The notes below the pieces were generated by a model. The model was not told the origin of the DNA and did not search any database. It worked only from the letters and a program-made list of their open reading frames with translations. 64,000 bases of DNA. It comes from Apus apus (lineage: Eukaryota > Chordata > Aves > Apodiformes > Apodidae). Position 1 is the first letter of the stretch. Each line of letters opens with the position of its first letter. The stretch is taken from assembly GCF_020740795.1 (NCBI RefSeq), contig NC_067282.1:126723132-126787131 (forward strand). Reading direction: 5' to 3'. Below are positions 21,777-33,700 of the stretch, piece by piece. Both the position numbers and the translations under genes were made by a program.

Positions 21777-24687
21777 ATGCCGTGCCATGCCATGCCGTGC
21801 CATACCATACCATACCATACCATACCATACCATACCATACCATACCATACCATACCATACCATACCATACCATACCATACCATGCCCTGCCGTGCCGTGC
21901 CCTGCCCTGCCGTGCCATACCATGCCATGCCGTGCCGTGCCCTGCCCTGCCCTGCCGTGCCATACCACGCCATGCCGTGCCATGCCCTGCCCTGCCCTGC
22001 CGTCCCGTGCCATGCCATGCCCTGCCATGCCGTGCCCTGCCATGCCGTGCCCTGCCATGCCCTGCCCTGCCCTGCCGTGCCATGCCCTGACATACCATGC
22101 CCTGCCGTGCCGTGCCCTGCCATGCCGTGCCGTGCCGTGCCATACCATGCCATGCCGAGCCGTGCCGTGCCGTGCCATACCATGCCATGCCGAGCCGTGC
22201 CGTGCCCTGCCATGCCGTGCCGTGCCGTGCCGTGTCCTGCCGTGCCGTGCCGTGCCATGCCATGCCATGCCATGCCCTACCATGCCGTGCCGTGCCCTGC
22301 CATACCATGCCCTGCCATGCCGTGCCCTGCCATGCCGTGCCCTGCCGTGCTGTGCCATGCCATGCCGTGCCGTGCCATGCCATGCCGTGCCATACCATGC
22401 CGTGCCCTGCCATGCCCTGCCCTGCCATGCTGTGCCATGCCCTGACATACCATGCCCTGCCGTGCCGTGCCCTGCCATGCCGTGCCATGCCCTGCCCTGC
22501 CCTGCCATGCTGTGCCATGCCCTGACATACCATGCCCTGCCGTGCCGTGCCCTGCCATGCCGTGCCGTGCCGTGCCATACCATGCCATGCCGAGCCGTGC
22601 CGTGCCGTGCCATACCATGCCATGCCGAGCCGTGCCGTGCCCTGCCATGCCGTGCCGTGCCGTGCCGTGTCCTGCCGTGCCGTGCCGTGCCATGCCATGC
22701 CATGCCATGCCCTACCATGCCGTGCCGTGCCCTGCCATACCATGCCCTGCCATGCCGTGCCCTGCCATGCCGTGCCCTGCCGTGCTGTGCCATGCCATGC
22801 CGTGCCGTGCCATGCCATGCCGTGCCATACCATGCCCTGCCGTGCCCTGCCCTGCCCTGCCATGCCATGCCGTGCCGTGCCGTGCCCTGCCATGCGATGC
22901 CGTGCCGTGCCATGCCGTGCCATACCATGCCATACCATGCCATGCCGTGCCATGCCGTGCCATGCCCTGCCATACCATACCATACCATACCATACCATAC
23001 CATACCATACCATGCCGTGCCGTGCCCTGCCATGTGATGCCGTGCCGTGCCATGCCGTGCCGTGCCATGCCCTGCCATACCATGCCATACCATGCCATGC
23101 CGTGCCATGCCGTGCCATGCCCTGCCATACCATACCATACCATACCATACCATACCATACCATACCATACCATACCATACCATACCGTACCGTGCCGTGC
23201 CGTGCCATGCGATGCCGTGCCATGCCATGCCGTGCCATGCCCTGCCATACAATACCATACCATACCATACCATATCATGCCGTGCCGTGCCCTGCCATGC
23301 GATGCCGTGCCGTGCCATGCCCTGCCATACCATGCCATACCATGCCATGCCGTGCCATGCCGTGCCATGCCCTGCCATACCATACCATACCATACCATAC
23401 CATACCATACCATACCATACCGTACCGTGCCGTGCCGTACCGTGCCGTGCCATGCCATGCCGTGCCATGCCCTGCCATACAATACCATACCATACCATAT
23501 CATGCCGTGCCGTGCCCTGCCATGCGATGCCGTGCCGTGCCACGCCCTGCCATACCATGCCATACCATGCCGTGCCATGCCGTGCCATGCCCTGCCATAC
23601 CATACCATACCGTGCCGTGCCGTGCCCTGCCATGCGATGCCGTGCCATGCCGTGCCATGCCGTGCCGTGCCATGCCCTGCCATACCATACCATACCATAC
23701 CATACCATACCGTACCGTACCGTACCGTGCCGTGCCGTGCCATACCATGCCATGCCGTGCCCTGCCATGCGATGCCGTGCCGTGCCATGCCGTGCCGTGC
23801 CCTACCATGCGATGCCATGCCATGCCATGCCCTGCCATACCATACCATACCATACCGTACCACACCATACCATACCATACCATACCATGCCCTGCCGTGC
23901 CGTGCCGTGCCATGCCGTGCCATACCATGCCATGCCGTGCCGTGCCCTGCCCTGCCGTGCCATACCACGCCATGCCGTGCCATGCCCTGCCCTGCCATGC
24001 CGTGCCCTGCCATACCGTGCCCTGCCGTGCCGTGCCATACCATGCCATGCCGTGCCGTGCCCTGCCATGCGATGCCGTGCCGTGCCGTGCCATGCCGTGC
24101 CGTGCCCTGCCATGCGATGCCATGCCATGCCATGCCATGCCCTGCCATACCATACCATACCATGCCGAGCCGTGCCGTGCCGTGCCATACCATGCCATGC
24201 CGAGCCGTGCCGTGCCCTGCCATGCCGTGCCGTGCCATGCCGTGCCGTGCCCTGCCATGCGATGCCATGCCATGCCATGCCATGCCCTGCCATACCATAC
24301 CATACCATGCCATGCCGAGCCGTGCCGTGCCGTGCCATACCATGCCATGCCGAGCCGTGCCGTGCCCTGCCATACCATGCCGTGCCGTGCCGTGCCCTGC
24401 CCTGCCTTGCCATGCCCTGCCATGCCGTGCCCTGCCGTGCAATGCCATACCATGCCCTGCCGTGCTGTGCCATGCCATGCCGTGCCGTGCCATGCCATGC
24501 CCTGCCGTGCCGTGCCCTGCCCTGCCGTGCCGTGCCGTGCCGTGCCCCGCCATGCCATGCCCTGCCATACCATACCATGCCATGCCATGCCGTGCCGTGC
24601 CCTGCCATGCGATGCCGTGCCATACCGTGCCATGCCGTGCCATGCCCTGCCATACCATACCATACCATGCCATACCATGCCGTGCCG
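21777..24687. repeat. Pentanucleotide satellite array, CCATR/CCGTG/CCCTG units, 2.9 kb
   Basis: About 2.9 kb is made almost entirely of 5-base units, written on the plus strand as TACCA, TGCCA, TGCCG and TGCCC, with rare variants (GAGCC, GATGC, GACAT, TGTCC). The register holds throughout. Runs of pure TACCA units (for example 21805-21880, 22970-23012, 23128-23185) alternate with mixed TGCCR blocks, giving a patchwork. A segment of about 320 bases occurs twice 435 bases apart (22086 and 22521). Three units equal 15 bases and none creates a frequent stop, so all six frames stay open for hundreds of codons; those open frames are artefacts. The array ends about 237 bases before the YBX3 start codon. 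Confidence 0.98.
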
Positions 24688-25600
24688 CTCCGCCCCACGC
24701 GCCCCGACGCAGGCGGCAGCAGCTCCCCGCTGGCGCGGCCCCTTTAAATGCTAATGAGGCGGCGCGAGCGGCCGGCGGCCGGCTGGCTGGGTTAAAACTT
24801 CGGCGGGGCCATCTTGGGGGCAGTAAGACCCAGCGCACGCCGGGGGTGCAGCCGCCGCCGCGGAGCGCAGCGCAGCGCAGCGTACCCGCCCGCCACCCAC
24901 CGCCCTCCCAACCGCCAGCGGACATGAGCGAGGCGGCAGGCATCGGTGCCGCCAGCGAGGCGGGTCCCCCGGCCACCGCCACAGCCGCCGCCGCCGCCCC
25001 TCCGGCGGGACCCCCTGTGCCACCGCCGCCCGCCGCCACGGACGACCAGCCCAAGAGTCTCGTCAGCGCCGCCGCGCCGGGCGCGGCTGCTGGGGAGGCG
25101 GCCGCCGGTGCTGCCGCTGCCGCCCCCGCCGCCCCCGCTACAACCGTCGCGGCCGAAACGGAGAAGAAAGTGCTGGGTGAGTGCCAGGCCCCGCTCCCAA
25201 CTTCCCCGGGACTGGGGCACCTGCGGCGGCCGCGGAGTCGGGGCGGGAGGGGCGCGGCGTGAGAGGCCCCCCTGGCCTCGCCCGGAGCCCGGGCTGCCTT
25301 CCCCCCAGCTGCGAGGCTGTGAGTCACGCTGCGCTCGGGGGCGGTGGCCGTGCCTCCTCCTTTCCTAGCCCGGGGGGGGGGAGCGGAGCGGAGCGGAGAG
25401 GCGCCCGGCCGGGACGCCGACTCGGAGTTGGGCGAGAGCGCTCCCCGCTGCGCGGCGGTGGCCCCTGCCCTGCCCTGCCCGGCCCGGCCCCCGTGCGGAG
25501 CCTGGGACAGCGGCCCGCGGCCCCAGGCGCTTGGCCGGGGGCGGGCGGGGGTAGTCGGTGAAGTTCAGCCATGTTGACGGGCTTCCCGGCACCTGCCGCC
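24688..25600 (+). promoter_or_regulatory. YBX3: YBX3 promoter and CpG island
   Basis: This is very GC-rich, CpG-dense sequence around YBX3 exon 1. Upstream of the start codon there is a TTTAAA (24743-24748) overlapping an octamer-like ATGCTAAT (24748-24755), and a GCCATCTTG (24808-24816), the reverse complement of the YY1 initiator-type CAAGATGGC. Transcription probably starts near 24770-24830, which is an inference from these motifs. The pattern fits a broadly expressed gene. Confidence 0.7.
24924..25176 (+). CDS. YBX3: YBX3 coding exon 1 (start codon, Ala/Pro-rich domain)
   Basis: The ATG at 24924 opens MSEAAGIGAASEAG; family members also start MSEAG or similar, which decides this start. 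The exon encodes 84 codons plus one base and ends KKVLG at a gtgagt donor. The low-complexity Ala/Pro-rich N-terminus is typical of YBX3. The frame is open upstream without a stop all the way into the pentamer array, so no in-frame stop protects this start. Confidence 0.93.
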
Positions 25601-28600
25601 CACCCCCTGCCCTGCAGGGGCATCTCCCTCTGGAAGGGGCTGTTGCTTATCAACCAAGCGTGACCTGCGCCCTCCCCCTTAGTCGTGAGGTCTTTGCACA
25701 ACTTTTGCATCTGTAAAAAATACAGCTTTAATTATGCCTGTAGGATTAATGGGTTTTTAATACCTGCTTTATCAGTAAAGAGGCAAGTGAAGTGCCGAGT
25801 TGCTATCTGTGCTCAAATCCAGGGCATAGCTAGCGTTTCCTTATTGTGATTAAACAGCATCAACCTGTTGAAGAGGACGAGATTTCAAACTGTGGTGGAA
25901 ATAGGGATGTGCTGTTTAGAACTGTGTAACTTTGATAAGTTATTAACGGCAAAGCTGAGGCTGCCTGCTAGGGTAGTGTCCTAAACTTCACCAAGGGAAG
26001 ACTGAGGTCTTACTGTAGCAGATAGCAGAGCCAGGTAACAGATTTCTCTGGAGCTGAGTTATGAACGATTCTAGCAGAACAGAAATTGGAGGTACGGTTT
26101 ACGTGGTTTTCCCCAGTTCTGTTCTTGGATTTCTCAGTTGTAAGTCAAGGCATATCCACATCTGTTGGTACATCTGGCTGCTTCTTGCCTTAACATTGCT
26201 TGCTTAATTCTTGGCAACATCTTTATCTCACCTCTAGCTATTGCTTGGGGAGAGGGAATTGTAGGCACAAGAGCATTTCCTTGTCTAATAGGAAAAATAA
26301 AACCACCATGGCGATGGTTTTGCACACTGGATTTACTGCTAGGTAAGATTTTTAGCAGGAGTTGTGAGCAAAGTTATAATTGAATTGCTAATTGAAGATC
26401 GGCTTATGTTTACCTCAGATGTCCCTATTAATGGTATTTAATTATGTTCATGTAAGTCTCCGCTTACAAAGATCTCATTAGAAGCAAGGTCTGATGCTCG
26501 CCTAGGGCATCCATATGTTTGACTTATAGGAATAAGGATAAAGGTTATTTAACTTTATTTTCTGTCTGGGTCACAGGCACCTTTGTCTTTCCTTGTTAAA
26601 ACTAATGAAATGGCCGTTTTGGCACAGGGGGGAGTGGGTGATGATTGCTTCCTCTCATATTGTCAGAGTACTGCATCTTGAAAAAATACTTGGGCTTTCA
26701 CTTGGTGGCGGGATAGGCATCACCACATCAACTGCCTTCTCTGACTGTCAGTAAAATTCGTTATAGTTTCCTCTGGGCCTGTCCTTCTCCTTGCCTGATG
26801 CCCCTGTTATGACAGCTTAGACTTAACAAATGTTTGCACCATGGCCATGTGGATGTTTGATGTGTTTGCTGTGATCCCATTTTGTCTGATGTCTTTCCTC
26901 CGAGGTAATGCTTAGAGGAGACTGAAAGACTTGTGTGGGTAGGGAATTATGCTTCCCCAGTACACTGTCTCAAGGATTGTACAGGAGACTCCTGCCTAGT
27001 CTCTCGCAGCTTGTGCAAGAGCAGCAGTGTTGCTTTGGAGCTGTGTGTGTGGACTTTTATTTCTCAGCATCCAGCTGGTCACGTAGAGTGTTTTGACTAC
27101 CTCTCCTTTCACCATCTTTCTGACTCCTCTGAGGGTTTTTTTCAGGCTTCCTGTGCTTCTCGCCCTCTTCCTAATCTGATGGAAATAGGCCAATAGATTC
27201 AATAGCTGTTTTGTGGGGGAGGGAAAGTGCAATGGTCGGGGAGTCAGTATTAGCCTTGTTTCTTAAAGCAGGCTAAAACTAAAACCTGCATGTGCCATTG
27301 GCACCTGTTTGTGTGCTTCACCTCACCCCCCCTCCCCCCCCCCCCCGCTTTCCCTCCCTCTTCTATTTATCTTAGCGCAGTAACCTCTTGCATGTAGGCA
27401 GTGCCTTCGTGGTAGGAGTAAGTGTTTTGCCTAGTAATGTCTCCACGAAAGCACAACTATAAATGTTGATGCTGAAGCCTGTTATTGTTAGTGAATCTGC
27501 TAGGCAGTGACACTTAGGGGTTTTATCTCTGTAAACGAGAAGTCTGGTGTAGGTAGAGACTTTTTCTCTAATAACTGTGTCAGTCTTAGCATTGTCTTGC
27601 TTCTTCTAAATACAAGCTAAAAAAATTGAATTAAAGAAGACTAAAACCTTACCTTCTAAAGGTGCAGTGAGAAAAGGTCTGTTAATACTTTCAATAACAG
27701 CAACAGTACTACAACAGACTGCTATCAGCAAACATTCCTACTTTAGCTCTGTATTCAGGGGAAGAAAAAGAGGTTGCTCTTGTCAGCGGGGTATGTAAGA
27801 ATGGCAAGACTGTGAGACCAAAGGTCTGGCTACCCCTGTCATCTCCTGGTGGATGTTTAGGGAAGAATGGAGGTGAAGACAATGATTTGCATTTCTGAAC
27901 TGGAGTTTGTCTGTAGACTATTTTCCAGTTGCCTCTTGCATTTCCGCATTTCCACATTTCCCCCCCACTCCTCAAACATACGCAGTTTTTAACAAGCAGT
28001 CATCTGTAGGTGACCAGACACTTTTCAAATAAGTACTATAGATTGCTTAGATAGTTGTGGTTGTGCAGTGTAGTAAGTAACATCTTTTTCAGTCTGCAGC
28101 CCAAAATTCTCCCTTTCCTACAAGTTAGAAAAATACAGGTTTGTGGTCTCAACCCAGCTGTTGAGAGGGAAGGAGGGGTTGAACTACATCCATCACTGTA
28201 GAGTTCCTCCCACACATTCCTATATGTTGGAGGAACAGGTTTTGCCAGATCTTATAAGACACTGTAGTATGGCTTCTCAGTAAGACGCTGGCTTTTGGTG
28301 TTGTGTGGGATAGGAGCTTGTTTTGACCCTAGAAGTCTTGGAACATAAAGTTGGTTGGTTTGTAACCTGTAAATCATAGATGATCTCTGGAAGTTGGAAT
28401 ATTAAAGGAATAACATCCTGTGATGTCTTGTTTGGTTACAGTGGTGTTGACAGTGCAAGAAAGAGCCTGTCCAAAAGAAAGGTGTCCTGCCTTTCCACTT
28501 GAGAGCTGTGTGGTGCTTGACACTACTTCCTTGGCTTGTTCTGGTTTCCAAAGAATAAAGGGAGGATAAGTCTGATTGAAAAAGGGGATTTTTAAGCAAC

Positions 28601-28944
28601 TTTCTTCATCTGTGATTTATGTTTAGCTACTAAGCTAATGAGAACTGATGAATGGCAGTGGGTTTTTCAGCTTTATGACCCATTTCTGGGGTAGAAAATA
28701 AGAGATGGGATAGATGGCCAATTCTTAAAAGAGGGCTTGGACTTCATTCTCTATGCTGTGTGGTAAACTCGTAGTTAAAGCACCACTTAAGTAGTAGCAC
28801 TTTGCACTGCTACTAGTACAAAATGAAGTGGAGATGAAAAAGGGAACAGAGTAGATCTGATTGAACATCACATGCAACTCAAGTATTTTTGTAACATTCT
28901 TCTACTTATGTTTTAAAGTAACTTCTTTAACTTTTTCTTTCTAG
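25177..28944 (+). other. YBX3: YBX3 intron 1
   Basis: This is the first and a fairly long intron. Its 5' part is inside the CpG island (to about 25600). It holds a C-rich tract near 27325-27350. I saw no CR1 copy and no other gene. Confidence 0.8.
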
Positions 28945-29008
28945 CCACGAAAGTTCTTGGCACAGTCAAGTGGTTTAATGTCCGAAATGGATATGGCTTT
29001 ATCAACAG
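28945..29008 (+). CDS. YBX3: YBX3 coding exon 2 (start of cold-shock domain)
   Basis: The acceptor is cttttctttctag and the donor gtacgt. The 64 bases complete codon 85 and read [21 protein letters not shown], with the last codon split (AG, then A in the next exon). RNP1 (GYGFIN) is here. Confidence 0.96.
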
Positions 29009-30688
29009 GTACGTTAAAATTATGATAGTCATATTTATACTGCACTAAGACACATTGTACAGATAATATGCCATGCATTAGTAATTGGAACAGAGGCCAG
29101 AGGACCTGACTACAGGTTCATGCAACTGATGGCCAGATTTGGCCAGGCATTCAGTAAACTCCGACATAATCTCGGGGGACTTTCCCTGCATGCCTCTCCC
29201 CTCTCCATCGAAGTTGTGTGTATGAGGAGAAAACAAAGAGTGAAACTTGCTACAAACTTGTTTCCCATGCTTACTCATGCTATACATTTAATGAGATCTA
29301 TGTTCTTTTATGACTGCCTGGCTTTTTTTAAAGGTGGGAGTAAGGTCAGAGGAGGAGGGGAGATACTTCTGGTTAAAAATTCAAGTGTTAACTGATTGGT
29401 CAAAATACCTAAATACACATAGAGATTCTCCAATATCATCTAATTGAAGATATTCCAGGCCTAGGTTCCCAGAAATTATCTCTTTATCTTTTTTTTTAAT
29501 TATTCTCCTGTGAATAGAAACAAACTTCTGAATGGCATTGATAAGCCAAGTAGCTGTAAGTGACACTGATAACACTCCAATCTTAGGTGCGTAAGACCAT
29601 GCTTCCAAGTTATTAAGAGGAAACTCTGACTTTTAAAGCTATGGGGGTTGAGAGGCTTAACTGTCTTGTTTTACTTTATTAAAAACAAAGTTCCAGCATG
29701 ACAACTGCTTGCCTTGCAAAAGGCATACCTGGCAAGCTATTTTGTCTGCAAGTCCTTAAACTGTTGCACAGCAGGTAGATTTGGGTAAGCTGGACACTAG
29801 AAGGAGGTAGAATAGCCCCATTTTGTGGACCTGAAGCCAGTTCTGGTACACTATCAATCTCAGTCTCTGGAGACTACTATCGAGTGTTAGGTAAGATGAG
29901 AAGAAAGGCTTGAATTAGGAAGTGCTCTTAAAGTCTTTCATAGCACTTGATGTGAGAACCTTCAGATGGGTATGGCATAATAACTTGTTAGTTTTCTTTC
30001 TAAACTGAAGTCTACTGTTACTTCAGTTCATATTCACAAATGTTCTGACCTACCTCTTCCTTCTGCAGAGAAGGAATTGAGTGAACACATGGCATAGTCT
30101 AGGCTCTTTCTATTGTATAGGAACAGAGAATCCAGGTCTCAGACCAGTCTTTGTGTTTTGCATGCAGGAGCCTGAACTGGCTGGCCTCATCCAGACAGCC
30201 TCATGTTCATGTCTGGGTCCCCCTCCAATGGACTCTGCTAACACCTCTTGTGCATGGTTGCTTTGAGTTTCACTGAAAGGAGAGCCCTGTTAACAGCTGT
30301 GGCCAGTGCTGTTGATAGTCTTACTTGACCTCTGGGATAACAGCTCAGGTTGCAGCTCCTGTGGAAGTATTTTTCTTTGGGTTGGATACTGAAAGGCAAG
30401 CAGTCCAGTCATTAACTCAGCCCCATGTCAAAACAAAATATTGAATATTTGCCAGAAGATTACAAAGTACCCTCCCCTATCCCCTTTTGAAGGGTAGAGA
30501 GTGCTTTCTGCTGTCAAGCATATGATCCTGGAAATTCAGAGCAGGATCTTTGTACACTTACAGAGAAGGTATGGAATCCAGGGCATGTACTGCAGACTGG
30601 GGAAAGAAGAGTTTCACTTGTGAAGTCAGGGTTTTCTATTTAAGTCTCTTAGCCTAATCTCTTATGACTTCTCACTTTCTTTTCACAG
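29009..30688 (+). other. YBX3: YBX3 intron 2
   Basis: No repeat or gene is recognised in this intron. The splice ends are gtacgt and cttttcacag. Confidence 0.85.
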
Positions 30689-30722
30689 AAATGATACCAA
30701 AGAAGATGTGTTTGTTCATCAG
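30689..30722 (+). CDS. YBX3: YBX3 coding exon 3 (RNP2, 34 bases)
   Basis: This short exon reads RNDTKEDVFVHQ across the junctions and is flanked by cttttcacag and gtaaga. It carries RNP2 (VFVHQ). A 34-base exon here is the conserved Y-box gene arrangement. Confidence 0.96.
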
Positions 30723-33700
30723 GTAAGACAGCAGTAATTGTATGCAGAGATGTGCACGATGATAGGTTTCTAATGTAACTTTCTGAAACAGCCATCCATA
30801 CTTGTTCTGGCTTTTCCCTAGAATAATTATTGCAAATACTTTGTATGCTGAAATTTTTGAGGAGGAATGTTAGGGTATGTTTTCCCTCTCTCTGGAGTTA
30901 GAACTGAAGGGAAAGGTATTGCAACCCTTCATGTTTTCTTCTGCCTGCTCTGAATTTGAACACTAAAGGTTTTTTCAGGTTTTTGGTATGGTTTTGTTCT
31001 GTTGTTCCACTGGGGAGATGACTCCTCCTCTTGCTACTTGTTGTCTGTCCCTCTCCCCCTCACACTTCCTCATGCTTGCTTTTGTCTTTTGCTTCTTCCT
31101 ACCCTCTTCATTTGCAGGTCTGTTCTGTCTGCCCTCCCTGGTATTGGAGAGAAAGTGATCTAGTCTGGCTCTTGACCAGCCTGGGTTGCCATCAGCTGTT
31201 GCTGCATGAGGCATCTGCTCTTAGGAAGAAGAGGAGGAAGGCTCTGTACCAAGTGTGCCCAAGCAGAGAGCGGTTGCCCAGCGACTTGTCATTGGTTAGC
31301 TTTCATTGAACTGTCAGTAGGCTCTTCTAAGTTTATACTGTGACTCTCGGGTCTCAGGCAATAAATGGGAAGACTGAGGATGCTGTCTTCATGCTGATGT
31401 AAACTGATTGGTTGGCTTAATCTGGTTTTGCATCATCAGAGACTTTTACTTCACCAGAAAATGAAATACTGCCCCTGAACCTTGTTCCATATGAAATGTT
31501 TACAGGCCCGCACGAGCTTTCTGTTGTGGCCTAAATTGCAGTATTTCCACCAAATAGAACCAGGAAGCCTGCATTCAGTCACTGAGAACTAGGATATGTG
31601 CATATGGAGTTATGTTAAACGTGCTGGTCAACATTGAGAGTTAGTTTTAGGTTTTGTGGCATAATGATTAAATAGCTTGTGGTAACTGGTTCTCTGAACC
31701 AAGGGGTATAGTCAGATTATCCAAGATGAAGATGGAGGGGAATAAGTCTCATGCCTATAATCAGCGAAGGTGATGTTGGAATGTCTGCCTAGTACACATT
31801 CCCTGTTCAACTGAGAGTGAGAGCAAGAGCTCTCAATACATTTACTAATTTCTAATGATCTTTCTTCCTTACTGACAGTGTGCTGTGTGCATGCTGATGC
31901 AGATACTGCATCTGCAGCTCAATGGGAGTGTGTCCAGAGGAGGATGGAAGGAATTCTAGTACCAGAAACATGTCTTGCATAGGCAGCACTGTAAAACTGC
32001 CTTGAAGGCAAACAAGGTCTCCTTGAGACCTGTGGGAATATACCCTGGAAGATGGTTGTAGGGTGACAGAGATAAGGAGCTTAACACTGATCCTTGTGGG
32101 AAGGCCGTCTGTGGAGGCCCAAGGAGTGAAGGCCCACAGCAAGCTAGTATTATCTGTGCTGCTTTTCCTTTCCTTCACCTGTATAGATTATTCACCTGAA
32201 GGTAAACTGGAGGGGTAGGATTTTTTTCCCATCTTCTGTGGATTAAATCCTCTCTCATCACTGGCTTGATGTTTCAGAAATACATGATGTATTCAGAAAT
32301 ACAAGCTTACATCTGATGAGCCCTCTCGGTGGGCTGTGCAGGGCAGAGTAAATGCTTCCACCTCTGGCCCGCGTCGGCTGCAGTTGGATGTTTCTTAGCT
32401 CGTCCATCTCGAGCTGTTCCTGTACGTGACCGCTTGCTGCGGGAGCTCAAGCCCGAGCGCTTGGCTCGGCAGGGCCAGCGGATGAGGCCCACCCCGCGAG
32501 GGAGGCAAATCTGTGGCATAAACAAACATCCTGCTGCCAGCTCCCCCTCCGGTTCTGCCCCTCCTCCCTGCGCCTGTTCTGGGAGGGGCTGGATTACATG
32601 CCTAATCCCTGCAGTAGAAGGCTGACCTAGTTGAATAGATTCAGCCGCCTCCCTGCCTTCTGAACTCGTGTGCAGTGGGGAGGGAACGGGCCGATCTCAT
32701 GATTGGAATGGGGGTTAACGCTCGGTGTCTGGCTATTGGATGCTATTTATAAATCTAGTACAGATTAAAATGCTTTTCTCTTTAGGGCATGCATGGCTTG
32801 CTTGTGAATTAACCCTTTGTTTTACAGGAGACCCAAGCATTGTTTTGGGAAGGTAGTTCTTCACCTGCTTGATTTTTGCCTGCATCCTTGTCTAGTTGAG
32901 GTTGGTTTGTGCAAGGTCCTGTCTAGGGCACTGTGTCAGTTAGACGTGGTGTGAGCAGTACCAATCAATCTGACCTGTGGGGTGGAGCGTGTCTGGAGCG
33001 GGGGGGAAGGTCTTGCAATTTAACGTTGTTAAAAGTGTCAGTAACCAGAGGAGTCCAAATCAGTTAGGTATAGTTTGAATCAACAAACAGGCGGAGTTAA
33101 TCTCTTCTGCTGCACAGGTCTTTCTTTTTCTTCACTTAATTGGTTAGTATTTGTTGCATAGCCTGGTGTCTGTGCACCAGTAACTAATGCAACACATTCT
33201 GGCTATTGCTGTGACACAGGTTGAAAGTGCACACGATGTGATACCATGAGGATATGGAAAGAACTCTTCTAAACAAAATACTGAACTAGCTCTGAAGACT
33301 CTTGCAACTTCTGTTCATTGGTGTCCCTTTGGGAAAGGAAAGGCTCTTGTCTTAATTGTAGTATGTTCTCTGTGTTAACAAAAAACATCTGTCTTTTGAA
33401 TTAAAGAAGCTTGAGCCTGCAGGATGCTGGTGAACAGTAACAGGGAGAATAGTGCTCTCTCCCCTCTGGTTATACAGAGTGAAAGTCTCTTCATCAAGCC
33501 TAAGTGTTTAGGCTTGTTTCAGCAATGTTTACCTGCAGTTGAAGCAGTAACTAGTACAGCTGTATAGTGTCTTCTGTGAATTCTCGGACTTAGTCAACAT
33601 TGTTCCTAGTTGCCTTCATAAAAGAAACTTCAGCCTTCTGTGTAGTAGCCTCAGTCTCTTATTGGCAGGTTATTCAGTTGCAAATCTGAATTTAGATGTT

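Noticed and set aside
21777-24687. CRISPR-like or coding repeat array
   Set aside because: There is no repeat-spacer alternation; it is a simple 5-base satellite in a vertebrate genome.
21487-25327. Very long open frames (500-900 codons) on both strands giving PCHAVPCRA-like or HGMARHGTA-like repeat peptides
   Set aside because: They are by-products of a 5-base repeat whose units create no stop codons in any frame. No splice, start or family evidence supports a protein.
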